From positions 2,790,001-2,854,000 of the forward strand of contig SPDT01000002.1 of assembly GCA_008477525.1 (NCBI GenBank): a DNA stretch of 64,000 nucleotides, given 5' to 3'. The DNA is from Hypomyces perniciosus (lineage: Eukaryota > Ascomycota > Sordariomycetes > Hypocreales > Hypocreaceae). The notes under the pieces are model-generated. The model was not told the origin of the DNA and did no database searches. It saw only the letters and a list, made by a program, of their open reading frames with translations. Every line of letters starts with the position of its first letter. Position 1 is the first letter of the stretch. Shown here piece by piece: positions 1 through 10,577 of this stretch. Both the position numbers and the translations under genes were made by a program.

Positions 1-2348
1 GACCTGAGCTTAGATGGCTCTCCGAGAATCATGTTGCGCAGTTCTGCGACAGGAGGAACGTCATCGAATCCACCTGGTGGCACTATAATGACTGATCCGA
101 CCTTGTCCAGACCTCGTCGACCAGCTCGACCAGCCATCTGGGTGTATTCACCGGGCAGGAGATTGCGGAACGAATGGCCATCATGTTTTCTGTATCCCGA
201 GAATACCACAGTCCTTGTGGGTAGGTTGAGACCCATGGCAAACGTCTCAGTAGCAAAAAGTACCTTCACGAGCGTTCGGGCGAATAAGATCTCCACCAGC
301 TCTTTCACAATGGGGAGCAAGCCGCCATGGTGTACCGCAATACCTCTGCTAAGAAGCTCTCTCAACCTAATGATCTGCGGCAGGACCCTGTCCTCGGGTT
401 TCAGTCGCGCAATTGACTTCTCAATAACCATGTGAATGGCACTTTTCTCAGACGCCGTACAGAAATCCTGGTTGCTCAGTGCATCCGCGTTTTCCTCACA
501 CCTCTTCTTGGAGAAGACAAAGATACATGCCGGGAGAAGAGTTTGCTTCTTCAGGAATTGCACAAGATGCACCCAAAGATTCTTGTCTTGTGCAGCCGAT
601 GAACGCCCGCCAGGGTTTCCAGTACGACCCATATGCCCAGGATTGTGGCTAGCACGAGGGGGCCCTCCTCGACCCCTTTGCTGGTTACCGCCTCGGCCAC
701 CACGCTGCTGCTGACCTCCTCTCTGGGCGCCTCCGCGCTGTGGGCCACCTCGCTGATTGCCACGCGAATTGCCTCCTCGGGTAGCAAGACTTGTTTCGGT
801 TGCAGGTTGCTTTTCCTTGCTCTGTGTTGCCGTGTGTGCGTCCTTCCAGCCCTTCTCGAGGAACTTCTTTTCTGAATCCACGATTTTGTGAATGTTCTTT
901 CCAGCCCATAGATAATGCTCCAGTGGAACAGGTCTCTTGGCCGTTGAGATGACGTAGATATCCTTCTTCTTGGTTCTTCCGACCCACGAGGCGAACTCGT
1001 GTGTGTTGGGAACTGTGGCTGACAAGAGAATGAGAGAGATGTGCTCGGGCAACATGATGATGACCTCTTCCCATACAACACCACGTTCAAAATCGTTCAC
1101 ATAGTGTACCTCATCGAAGATGACAAACTCGACATCTCGAATCAAATCCGCACCGCGATATAACATACTCCGCAAGATTTCCGTCGTCATGATGAGGCAA
1201 CTAGCCTCTGGGTTGATCTGGACATCTCCCGTCAGAATACCCACTTCATCAAACTCCTGCCGAAAGTCGCGGAACTTTTGATTGCTGAGGGCTTTGATCG
1301 GTGATGTATAGATGGCCTTTGTCATGTGCTTGGCTGCCAGCGCAATGGCATATTCAGCCACGACCGTCTTGCCGGCGGAAGTGTGCGCAGCGACGAATAC
1401 GGAGTCGCCGTTTTCTAGGTGATAGACAGCCTCCTTCTGGAAAGTATCAAGTTCAAAGGGCCATTCTCTGGCCATGTCGGGGACTAGTTCTCTGAAGTTG
1501 GGCATATCATGTTTGATATCAACCATGTGTGCCCATTCACGGCCGGCCTTTTTGGCGCTCGACGCTGCCAGCACACCATGCGGCTCGAGAGATGGAAACT
1601 CGACCGGCAGAATGTCGTCAATGTCATCTCCATCCTCTTCGCCCTCTAGAGAGTCTCCTGGCACCTGTTTGGGCGGGGCATCATTATCCTGACCAACAAC
1701 ACCGGCCTCTTCTGGATCCTCCTCAAGCTCATGCTTGATAGCATCGGCAGCCTCTTGGTCCTGGCCCTTCTTTTGGCTAAAGTCGATACCACGATCCAGA
1801 CCCGGTGCAAGCTCGAGTAGACCTCCACCGGCGCCAAGCTGAATAACCCTCTCCAGCTTGTCGCCACCAGAAGCAGCCTCTGCCACGGCACCAGCATGAA
1901 TCTGATCCTCCAGCGCAGCCGTAGCTTCAATACCGTCCAACCCACCCGGCGCAAAGGGGAAGAAACCCGCGGCTCCTCTCACAAAGTCCGCTCTACCCGC
2001 CGGTTTCCGCAGCAAACTGGTTGAATTCTTGGCCGTGGCACTGTTCAGAGGCACCGTAACATTCTTGTACCCTGTAACGCGGCCCTCCAGTCCATGCCGC
2101 AAGAACCTCGTCAACGTGCGCGTCTGCGGCGGCGCAATCTTGAACAGCGTGGTGTAATCTGCTTCAAAGTCCCATCTCTGCTGCAGCCGGTTGAGCCACT
2201 CTGTGGAGAATTCAGGCGATGGCATCAGGAGCTCGTTCTCTAGTCGACGCTTCAACACCTCTGGGTCCTGGGACCGACGCTTCCTGGCGCCGACGCTGCT
2301 GGAGCTGCCCTCATCCTGAGATGCCAGGAGGGCATCAATGCCGGCCAT
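1..2348 (-). CDS. SKI2: Ski2-type DExH RNA helicase, 3' end cut by window edge
   Basis: This is the ATP-dependent RNA helicase of the cytoplasmic Ski complex, which feeds RNA to the exosome for 3'-5' decay. Reading starts at ATG 2348 ([14 protein letters not shown]) and stays open without a stop for 782 codons to the left edge, so the arch and C-terminal domains lie outside. Visible motifs are the P-loop HTSAGKT near residue 320, the DEVH box in [13 protein letters not shown] near 410, LSATVPN (motif III), and [12 protein letters not shown] (motif VI) near 735. An acidic segment precedes the helicase core. Between the two RecA lobes, at about residues 525-577, sits an RGG/Gln-rich insertion. 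DEVH and the N-terminal extension favour Ski2 over Mtr4. No intron is seen in the part present. Confidence 0.93.
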   Translation of the reverse strand, partial: MAGIDALLASQDEGSSSSVGARKRRSQDPEVLKRRLENELLMPSPEFSTEWLNRLQQRWDFEADYTTLFKIAPPQTRTLTRFLRHGLEGRVTGYKNVTVPLNSATAKNSTSLLRKPAGRADFVRGAAGFFPFAPGGLDGIEATAALEDQIHAGAVAEAASGGDKLERVIQLGAGGGLLELAPGLDRGIDFSQKKGQDQEAADAIKHELEEDPEEAGVVGQDNDAPPKQVPGDSLEGEEDGDDIDDILPVEFPSLEPHGVLAASSAKKAGREWAHMVDIKHDMPNFRELVPDMAREWPFELDTFQKEAVYHLENGDSVFVAAHTSAGKTVVAEYAIALAAKHMTKAIYTSPIKALSNQKFRDFRQEFDEVGILTGDVQINPEASCLIMTTEILRSMLYRGADLIRDVEFVIFDEVHYVNDFERGVVWEEVIIMLPEHISLILLSATVPNTHEFASWVGRTKKKDIYVISTAKRPVPLEHYLWAGKNIHKIVDSEKKFLEKGWKDAHTATQSKEKQPATETSLATRGGNSRGNQRGGPQRGGAQRGGQQQRGGRGGNQQRGRGGPPRASHNPGHMGRTGNPGGRSSAAQDKNLWVHLVQFLKKQTLLPACIFVFSKKRCEENADALSNQDFCTASEKSAIHMVIEKSIARLKPEDRVLPQIIRLRELLSRGIAVHHGGLLPIVKELVEILFARTLVKVLFATETFAMGLNLPTRTVVFSGYRKHDGHSFRNLLPGEYTQMAGRAGRRGLDKVGSVIIVPPGGFDDVPPVAELRNMILGEPSKLR

Positions 2349-2946
2349 TATTTTGGTGGTTTAGCCGTAGAATTCTGATGGTGATGTGTTATTACTCTGA
2401 TAGTGAACGAAACAGTTGAGTTGAAGAAGTTGGGAGACAGCTTGAAGATGCCCCGCCACGGAAAGGCGGGTCTTGAGCTCCGTACTCCGTACTGCGTACT
2501 GCATAATATCTGCAGATCCACGCAGAGCTTTGGGCTCAAGATGGAGCTTTATTATTAGGATGAATTGGCAAAATCTTCATCAGAATCTCATTGAAATCGA
2601 AGGCCTTACAAAGTAGTCGGTTCAGTCTGGCATCTAGATTACGCAGTAATACATGTACATGTACGTGGGCATCAATCAAAGAGCTTGCAATATTGCTTCC
2701 TCAGCGCTTTCACATATGATCATTAAGACGAATGTCGTGGTAAGGGTGTATACATGAAAACGCGGAATACAAGTACAGATCCCTTATCCCCCGTCCGTCT
2801 ATCAAACAAAAATATTTTGGTCACATCACTAGCAAGAACCGCCAGCCTGTTGCTTCAACCCGAAGCCACCCCGTTCATTGCACTCCGTTAGACACATTAA
2901 CTGCCCATGTAAATCTGCACAGTCCAAATCGTCCTCATACCCTCAT
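2349..2946. other. Intergenic: SKI2 upstream region and PDB1 3' region
   Basis: About 600 bases lie between two minus-strand genes. No coding frame is supported. It contains a run of overlapping TACTCCGTA-type elements at 2479-2500, just upstream of the SKI2 start. These are part of a motif family scattered through the window. Confidence 0.6.
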
Positions 2947-4177
2947 CTACAGTCGCAGCATCTTGGCGGCCCAGTCCTCAATGAGCTGCTCGGTGGGGAA
3001 GCTCATCTCCTCCAGCTTCTGCGCATAAGGCGTAGGGACCTCAGCACCAGTGACTCGCTGGGCAGGGCCGTCAAGGTAGTCGAAAGCGTACTCCATAGCC
3101 AGGGCAAGGATCTCAGAGCCAACACCGAAGGCGGGGTAGCCAGACTCGACAACCAGGAGGCGGTGGGTCTTCTTGACGGACTGAACGATGGTCTCGAGAT
3201 CGAGGGGCTTGACGGATCGCAGGTTAATGACCTCAGCCTCAACACCGTACTTCTTCTTCAGGCCCTCGGCAGCGACCAGAGACTGGCCGACACATCGGGA
3301 CAGGGAAACAATCGTCAGGTCCTTTCCAGAGCGCTCAATCTTGGCCTTGCCAAAGGGGAGAACAAAGTCGTCCTTCTGGGCGGCCTCGGACATGGGGAAG
3401 GTCTGGCCGTACATGAGCTCGTTCTCGAGGACGACGACGGGGTTAGGATCGCGGATGGCGGCCTTGAGCAGACCCTTGGCGTCCTCGGCGCTCCAAGGAG
3501 AAACGACCTTGAGACCGGGGATGCTGCCGTACCAGGCGGAGTAGTCCTGCGAGTGCTGAGCGCCGACACCGGCAGCGAAGCCGTTGGGGCCACGGAAAGT
3601 GATGTTGCAAGGCTGGATACCACCGGACATGTACAGGGTCTTGGCGGCCGAGTTGACGATCTGGTCGATGGCCTGCATGGCGAAGTTGAAGGTCATGAAC
3701 TCGCACTATGGCGGGTCGGGCCAAGTTAGCCTTCCTTCATCTGCCGAACAAAAGCCCACTAGATCGCGGGATACTCACCACAGGGTGCAGGCCACTCAAA
3801 GCGGCACCAATAGCCAGACCGCAGAAACCGCTCTCGGTGATGGGAGTGTCGATGACTCGCCTGTCGCCGAACCGATCCAAAAGACCCTTTGTAACCTTGT
3901 ATGCACCATTGTACTGGGCAACCTCCTCACCCAGGATGAAGACCTTGGGGTTCAACTCGAGCTCCTCAGCCAGAGCCTCGTTCAGAGCTTCTCGAACCGT
4001 GTACTCCTTGACGCCGGCACCGGCAGCGTAAGACCGGTTCTGGGACGAGCCACCAAAGTAGACGGGCCTCGCAATGGCTCGCGCAGCCTGTGAGAAGGAG
4101 GGCGTGGCGGGAGCCTTGATGGCGGCAGTCTTTGTCGAGGCAGCCAGACGGGCTGCGGGTCGGAGGTATCGGGACAT
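2947..4177 (-). CDS. PDB1: Pyruvate dehydrogenase E1 beta subunit, mitochondrial
   Basis: This is the beta subunit of the E1 component of the mitochondrial pyruvate dehydrogenase complex, which decarboxylates pyruvate with thiamine diphosphate. It has two exons, 4177-3779 and 3705-2947. They are joined across a 73-nt intron (GTGAGT...CATAG) to read [21 protein letters not shown], the conserved E1-beta block. The product is 385 aa. The first ~50 residues are Arg/Ala/Ser-rich ([14 protein letters not shown]), as expected for a mitochondrial presequence. Mature features are [45 protein letters not shown] and a transketolase C-terminal domain ending AAKMLRL. The length matches the family (human PDHB is 359 aa). 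The 283-aa frame on the opposite strand is a codon-bias shadow. Confidence 0.96.
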
Positions 4178-4868
4178 GTTGTGTGTTGAGGGCCGGCCAA
4201 TGGACGCAGCCTGACGGGATACAGAGATGAGGCACGACGAGACGGGACCGCTACAGCTAGCCAGCAGCTCTGGACGTCGCGAGAGGTTGCTGGGGTGGGA
4301 GGAATCAGAGTCGAGGAGCGAAGAGGGAATTTCCGGGAGACGCTCGCTCTCACAGCTTTTTTTTTCATGGGGTCCAGGTGCAAGCTACAGCTGCTGGCCG
4401 CCCAATGGCCAGGGCCTATAGCGCCTGTGGCCCCCGTTGAATGGCGATTAGAGCGCTGCAGGGCCCAAGTCTGTTGGGGCAGAGCCAATTGAGGCTGCTG
4501 ACTAACGCGCTGTTATCTAGGTCCGTTCCCGGAGTATTATCTTGGACGGGAGGGATGCATGTTCTCGTGTTGAGATAGATACGAAGTACATGATACTCTG
4601 TATAATACTGCTACCAAAGCCATGTCTATCTGAACATTTACGTTGTTGTTTGACACACGAATCATCTTGCGAACCAAAAAAGCTACAGAAAAGTAAAAAA
4701 GATGTCTGATTATGTCTAGCTGCTTATTCCCATTACATCTGCCTATAAATGTGCGCCGTCCCTCGCATTAGTAGTATCTTTGGCATGCATTCATCATCCG
4801 TCCAACGACGTTCAGCACCCCCTTTTTTTTTCTACAGCTCATTATGATAGGTAGTGAGTCGACGCCCT
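4178..4868. promoter_or_regulatory. PDB1 upstream region / ERG6 3' region
   Basis: About 690 bases without a supported gene lie between two minus-strand genes. The right half next to ERG6 is AT-rich and the left half next to the PDB1 start is GC-rich. I see no discrete operator or terminator that can be called. Confidence 0.45.
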
Positions 4869-6191
4869 TTATGCGGTGGGTTTGCGTCCGACCATGAGGT
4901 ACATGGGCGTGAACAGGTGCTCTCGACCACCAGCAACCAGGCAGTCGGCATTGTACGCCAACATGTCGGCCGTCTTCTTCGTGCCGGCAGGGGCCAACTT
5001 CAACGTCTCCAGCAGACCAGCCAGACCGTGGGCGATGCTACGACCCCATGTCGTCATTCGCACAACGGTGAAAATGTCACCAATGGTCTGAACATACTTG
5101 AGCTCACCAGCCAGAGGCCAGTACCAGGGCATAGGGTCAGGGCGATCCGCCATATCCTCGTGTCGCAACAGCTCGAAACCTGCAGCCTTCATGGCATCCA
5201 AAGCCACGGAGACCTTGCACATGTTGGAAATACCATTGCCCGCCTCGATTCCGAGACGAATCTCACGGTGGTGCAGGTTCTCGTTGTCGTAGTCTTCAGT
5301 CATGAGCCACTCGTACACACCGAAGACGCCACCAGGCTTCAGCACGCGGAAGATTTGGCTGTAGATGCCCTCCAGTGAAGGAGCGTGAACAGTGGCCTCG
5401 ATGGCGTAGACAGCGTCAAAGGTGTTGTCAGGGAAAGACATTTGCTACACCAATGTTAGCCGACGCTGTGCAATATAGGGGTAAAGTTTCGGTAATTGGT
5501 TACATACCATGAAGTCTCCCTTGACAAAGGCCAGTTGCTTTGACAGACCCTCCTTCTCAGCATAGTGTGTGGCTCGGTCAATTTGGTAGTCGTTGTTGTT
5601 CAGGCCGGTGACATGGCAGCCAGTGAACTTGGCGATCTCGCGCGCGGGGCCACCAACACCACAGCCGACATCGAGCACCTTCATACCCTCCTGAATGCCA
5701 ATGCTGTGTGCCAAGTAGTGCTCGTGACGAGCGATGGCCTGGTAGAAAGGCTCTCCCTTGGAATACCGGGCGAAGTGGAAGGACTGGCCCCAGCCATACT
5801 CGTACAGGTCGGTCGCCAAATTGTAATAGCTGCGAGGTGGGTTAGAGGAGATATTCGCTGCAGTAAGTTGGAATGTGAGAAAAGCACGTACTGTCTCGTC
5901 AAAGTGGCATACTCGGCGGTTCGTGCCTGTATTGCGCTGGTTAGATTGCTGTTCAACTCCTGGGTCTCCCCATTAGACACTTACAGAGCGCTCCTCGTCC
6001 GTCTCAGTAGCAGCAGGCTTGTTGTCCCAGTGCTTGAAATACTCGTCCACCGCGGCCTGCTTAGCCTCAGCGCCCTTTGAGAACATGGCAGCAATGCCAC
6101 CCTTGGCCTTGGCTGAGTTGCCATGCATGGCCTTGTTGAAGGCAGCATCTCGCGCCTTGTCTTCTTTCTCGAGAAGCACAGCTGGAGCCAT
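4869..6191 (-). CDS. ERG6: Sterol 24-C-methyltransferase
   Basis: Erg6 methylates C-24 of zymosterol with S-adenosylmethionine in ergosterol synthesis, on the ER and lipid droplets. Four exons (6191-5985, 5926-5892, 5829-5508, 5444-4869) give 379 aa, close to yeast Erg6 (383 aa). Joins read [29 protein letters not shown] and [27 protein letters not shown]. Signature features are the aromatic YEYGWG block, the SAM-binding motif [16 protein letters not shown] near residue 130, [11 protein letters not shown], the IEATVHAP motif, and a C-terminal sterol-methyltransferase domain ending MVGRKPTA. Exon 2 is only 35 nt. The start is the first ATG ([11 protein letters not shown]) with a leader typical of filamentous fungi. 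It is divergent from SLT11. Confidence 0.96.
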
Positions 6192-6827
6192 GTTGAATGT
6201 TGAATCGAATGTCTAACAATTAAAAGGTAGTAGGTAGTGTGGATGAAAAAGAGAGGAGAACGAAGCTGCTTCTACGAGGAGGAAAGGGAATAATAGCGAT
6301 CGTGTGACAGCACAATCAGGCGGAGTTGTTGTCCTATTTATTAGTATTCGAAAGGAACAATTTCACGAGCTTATTGAGCGGAAATCTGCTTGCCCCTGAC
6401 TGGCCGCACGCCAATGTCCAATCTGGGCTTGTGAGATTGCGCTAGGCACTCGTGGACGATCTGGTTGGTTGGATATCGGCATTGCGACAGAAAGTGGTAG
6501 GCGGTGACAGCTCGGCATTTTGCGAATACGAACGCGAAAGCGGTCTTTACTCCTTTTTTTGCATTTGCGGTGTACGAAGTAGAGTACGAGGTAATAGTAC
6601 TAGGACTACTCCGTACGGAGTAGTAATAGGTTGCTTGATTAATAAGAATTTTCCGATTCACCGATTAGATATCGTGTTAATAGATATCGATAAGATTCCA
6701 CCACGTTATGTAATCAGCTCTTGTGGCGGAACGTCTCCACCAAGATTTCTTGCAGCTTCGCGATCTGAGCGTCCAGCCAAACTCGCTTTCTGCGACACAG
6801 GTGCATCGCCTCATCGCCTTGTCAATC
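6192..6827. promoter_or_regulatory. Divergent promoter region of ERG6 and SLT11
   Basis: The 636 bases between two head-to-head housekeeping genes hold no supported coding sequence. It contains a perfect 20-bp palindrome at 6605-6624, flanked on the left by related TACGAAGTA-like pieces (6571-6590). This could be a regulatory or structural element; no function is known to me. Confidence 0.5.
6605..6624. repeat. Perfect 20-bp palindrome
   Basis: ACTACTCCGTACGGAGTAGT is its own reverse complement over all 20 bases. It is the longest clean member of the TACTCCGTA/TACGGAGTA family seen in many intergenic parts of the window. Confidence 0.9.
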
Positions 6828-8004
6828 ATGCCGCCACAGATCAAGCAGGATCTCAACCGGTCGGGATGGGAGACGACGGATTTTCCGTCTGTCTGCGAAA
6901 AATGCCTCCCCGAAAACCCGTATGTTAAGATGGTGAAAGAGGACTATGGCGCCGAATGCAAATTGGTACGTTTTCTTTCCTTTCCCCGAGATAATCTTCA
7001 GATTCTGACTCTACTCGCAGTGTACGCGGCCGTTTACCATCTTCAGCTGGAACGCCGACCGTGCCCAAGGCCGCAAAAGACGAACCAACGTGTGTCTAAC
7101 CTGTGCGCGTCTCAAGAACTGCTGTCAAAGCTGCATGCTCGATCTCTCCTTCGGTCTGCCCATTACCGTGCGCGATGCTGCGCTCAAGATGGTCGCCCCC
7201 GGGCCGCAATCCGATATCAACAGAGAGTATTTTGCGCAGAACAACGAGAAGTTGATCGAAGAAGGCAAAGGGACCGAGGAATATGAGAAGACGGATGAAA
7301 AGGCGCGCGAGCTACTCCGTCGCCTCGCAAACAGCAAGCCATACTTTCGCAAAGGGAGAGCAGTGGATGAGTCAGAGTTGGCTGGAGCGAGCACCGGGGG
7401 GAATCCCGCTGTAGGCGCAGGAGTTGGAGGACCCGGTCCTATTCGAACACGCGACTCGAGAGCTGCGGCGGCGGCAGGAGCACGACCGGCTGGAAAAGGA
7501 AAGGGACGACAGACATTTCCAAGCACAGCACAACTACCACCAAGTCCCCGTGATTGGCTTCCGCCTGACGACAGGAATATTATGTCGCTGTTCGTGACGG
7601 GAGTGGAGGACGACTTGCCCGAGTACAAGCTTCGAGAATTTTTCAAGGTCCACGGCAAGATCAAGAGCTTGGTGTGCTCACACATGTCACACTGCGCATT
7701 TGTCAACTACGAGACGAGAGACGCGGCCGAGAAGGCTGCGGCAGCGTGCCAAGGCAGGGCGGTAATTGCAGGATGTCCTTTACGGATACGCTGGGGAATG
7801 CCTAAAGCGATTGGCACCATGGACCGAGAACAGCGGTATCAGATGCTGCAGGATGCACGGATTCGCCAGAACAAGTCACAGCAACAGCGTGCCATCGAGG
7901 GAGGATCAGAGGGCTCCGGAGACCAAAGCTTGGCTGCCGCGGCCGTTGCGCCGCCGCCTGGCGGAGAGGATGCGCCGAACTATGCAAGTCTTTCTGGGGA
8001 TTGA
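6828..8004 (+). CDS. slt11: Pre-mRNA-splicing factor Slt11/Ecm2 (RBM22-like)
   Basis: This is a spliceosome component of the Prp19-associated group that binds U2/U6 RNA and helps activation. Two exons (6828-6965 and 7021-8004, intron GTACGT...CGCAG) encode 373 aa. The join reads YGAECKL-CTRPFTIFSW, rebuilding the N-terminal Cys-rich zinc-binding region (CEKC, CxxC, CLTCARLKNCCQSC). An RRM follows at about residues 233-310 (SLFVTGVEDDLPEYKLREFF, CAFVNYETRDAAEKA), and then the conserved LRIRWG segment. The C-terminus is Gln/Pro/Ala-rich. The start MPPQIKQDLNRSGWE is the family's usual N-terminus, so an in-frame upstream ATG at 6723 was not chosen. Its 3' end faces that of MZM1, 187 bases away. 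Confidence 0.94.
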
Positions 8005-8191
8005 AGTCATCCCACCTCTCACGATGCTCTGGCGTTTGGCGTTTGAGTGAATAGGAACGGGGTGTTTACTCTATCTATGTATTTGCTAGGAGTGTGGTAG
8101 TTCATGCATGCATCATACCAATGGATTTGGGTATCAAGGCGGGTGGGTAGTTTTACACATGTTACAATATCATACAATGGCTGACTGCTCG

Positions 8192-8673
8192 TCATTTGCA
8201 ACCACAACCACCACCACTACCTTTTGTGTTGCTTCCTGCCGTCAATACGCTCTCGTTATCGCCCCTCTCTGTGTGTTCATGGATTCGGAGTTCTGTGTGT
8301 TTGAGCGCTGTTCGTCAACGCTCTGTCATGTCATTGCTTGGAGGTGCCGAGGCATAGTAGACTCACGGTAGGTCTGCTCGTCGTGGCCGGCTTTTCGCCC
8401 CTGGACCACATTCTCTCGCAGAATCGTAGCAACATCTTTGGCATGCCGAATGGCATCCTGGATGCTAGAGGAGGAATCCAGCGATTTGTTCTGATGGAAG
8501 CCTTGTCGAATCTGGACTTGCGCAGCGGCAAGGACCGGCGCATCGCCTGGTTGTGGTGATTAGAAACCGACTTGAATAATCGTCAAAGACCAAAAAAAAA
8601 AGAAGGAAAAAATTATACCTTGGAAGGCAATGCGCGCTGCCCGCATAAGTTGTCTGTACGCGGCCAATGCCAT
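8192..8673 (-). CDS. MZM1: LYR-motif mitochondrial protein Mzm1 (complex III assembly)
   Basis: This is a small matrix chaperone that stabilises the Rieske protein during complex III assembly and affects mitochondrial zinc. No single frame is long; three exons (8673-8619, 8546-8367, 8292-8192) join to 111 aa, the usual family length. Exon 1 reads MALAAYRQLMRAARIAFQ, an LYR-type start. Exon 2 continues GDAPVLAAAQVQIRQGF and AKDVATILRENVVQG. Exon 3 gives YQLRIHEHTERGDNES and ends in a Gly/Cys-rich tail, GSGGGCGCK. Introns are GTATAA...AACCAG (72 nt) and GTGAGT...CACACAG (74 nt). Reading frame and family motifs agree across both junctions. Confidence 0.92.
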
Positions 8674-8928
8674 TTTTCTGTGGTGTATTCCGGATTTGAT
8701 ATCGACGATCTGCTGAATTGCTACAGAGCACTTCGTACTGATCTCAAGAAAAGCGACGAATGGCCGCCACGGAGCGTCAGTTCTGCCGGATCCCGTTGAC
8801 TTGAGGTACCTAAAGCACCCCCACCATCAAGGCGACAGAGAAAAAAAAATTGGAGTCGCGAATATTGTCTGCCAATTCAATTCAATTCAGCAAACCAACC
8901 AAACTGTTGAAGCAAAGCGACGACAATT
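8674..8928. promoter_or_regulatory. Short divergent promoter of MZM1 and ZUO1
   Basis: This is a 255-bp head-to-head spacer. The right half contains CAATTCAATTCAATTC and CCAACCAAAC runs, typical of a fungal 5' leader just ahead of the ZUO1 ATG. No further element is called. Confidence 0.5.
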
Positions 8929-10323
8929 ATGGCTGCTGTCACACAGGTCGTCTCTCTCCCTCTGCTCGCCCTGCCCGAGGGCTGGAGCGCCGACAAGGAC
9001 TTCAAGGCTGTGGGAACGCTCTCGGGCGCTGTCCAACGCAGCATTGAGCCTGTTGGACCGCATTTCCTCGCCCACGCTCGTCGAGCCCGTCACAAGCGCA
9101 CGTTTTCTGAGGACGACCGCATTCAGGCCCAGGAGAGCGCCAAGAAGGTGGAGGATGCCGACGATGGCGAGGAGAGCGAGGCCGAGGACCCTATGCTCCT
9201 TCAGCTGCAGGCCAAGGACTGGAAGGTATGTCACTGTCTCTCTGTTCTGTTCTGTTAGTTGCTGACTCGCCCTATCGTCTAGACCCAGGACCACTACAAG
9301 GTTCTTGGCCTCTCCAAGTACCGATTCAAGGCCACCGAGGAGCAGATCAAGAAGGCCCACCGCAAGAAGGTCCTCAAGCACCACCCCGACAAGAAAGCCG
9401 CCCAGGGCCGCACCGACGACGACCAGTTCTTCAAGTGCATTCAGAAGGCCACTGACGTCCTCCTCGACCCCACCAAGCGCCGCCAGTACGACTCCGTCGA
9501 CGAGGAGGCCGATGTCGAGCCCCCCACCAAGAAGCAGCTGCAAAAGGGCGACTTCTACAAGCTCTGGAGCAAGGTCTTCAGGGCCGAGGCCCGCTTCTCC
9601 AAGAACCACCCCGTGCCAACCTTTGGGGGCGCAGACTCATCCAAGGAGCAGGTCGAGGACTTTTACAACTTCTGGTACAACTTTGACAGCTGGAGGACCT
9701 TTGAGTACCTTGATGAGGATGTTCCTGATGACAACGAGAACCGAGACCAGAAGCGTCATGTGGAGCGTAAGAACATGAACGCCCGCAAGAAGAAGAAGGC
9801 CGAGGACAATGCTCGTCTGCGCAAGTTGCTGGACGACTGCTCCGCCAGCGATGAGCGTATCAAGCGCTTCCGACAGGAGGCCAACGCCGCCAAGAACAAG
9901 AAGAAGTTCGAGAAGGAGGCTGCCGAGAAGAAGGCCGCCGAGGAGGCCAAGGCCAAGAAGGAAGCCGATGAGAAGGCCAAGGCTGACGCCGAAGCTACTG
10001 CCAAGGCTGACCGTGAAGCCAGCAAGAAGGCCAAGGAGGCCGCTAAAAATGCCGTTAAGAAGAACAAGCGTATCCTCAAGGGCTCTGTCAAGGACGCCAA
10101 CTACTTCGCCTCTGGAGAACCCTCGGCTGCTCAGATCGACACTGTGCTGGGCGATGTCGAGCTGGTGCAGGGCAAGATTGATCCCGATGAGATTGCTGCG
10201 CTGGCGGGCAAGCTGAACGGCCTGACTGTTGCGGATGAGATCAAGAGCGTGTGGAACGCTGAAGTGAAGAGGCTCGTTGAGGCAGGCAAGCTCAAGGATG
10301 GCGATGCGAAGACACTGGCATGA
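8929..10323 (+). CDS. ZUO1: Zuotin, ribosome-associated J-domain cochaperone
   Basis: Zuotin pairs with Ssz1 in the ribosome-associated complex and stimulates Hsp70 at the nascent-chain exit. Two exons (8929-9225 and 9283-10323, intron GTATGT...GTCTAG) encode 445 aa (yeast 433). Features in order are an N-terminal segment up to residue 99, the J domain opening DHYKVLGLSKYRF with the HPD triad in LKHHPDKK at about 133-135, and the zuotin homology domain (FYNFWYNFDSWRTFEYLDED, KRHVERKNMNARKKKKAED). A long Lys/Glu/Ala charged helix follows at about 280-360. The protein ends in a C-terminal helical bundle with a KDGDAKTLA terminus. The 240-aa and 237-aa antisense frames here are shadows of the charged helix. 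Confidence 0.95.
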
Positions 10324-10577
10324 GGGGGAATGAATGAATGGCACGGACATGGTTCATGGGCAGATAGATAAAATAGAGGTATGATGATGTTGATGAATAG
10401 AACGCTTTACTTATATATTACAATCTAGTATGGACAATGAGTGAGAGGTGACAGGTAACCGATCTATTATCCCCCCCCTGAAACTCAACTCCATTGCCAT
10501 GTCTTGAAATTTATAAACCCGGACACAATCTTTTACTTCCTATTATTACACGATGGCGGCATCTCTGCCCCCTATCT

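Noticed and set aside
2878..3729. 283-aa plus-strand frame over PDB1
   Set aside because: Exact antisense shadow of the GC-biased third codon positions of PDB1; the minus strand has the conserved protein.
6723..6827. Upstream in-frame ATG for SLT11
   Set aside because: The extension MAERLHQDF... is not part of the known N-terminus, which begins MPPQIKQDLNRSGWE.
8887..10350. 240-aa and 237-aa minus-strand frames
   Set aside because: Antisense of ZUO1; the Leu-rich composition is the complement of its Lys/Glu/Ala helix.
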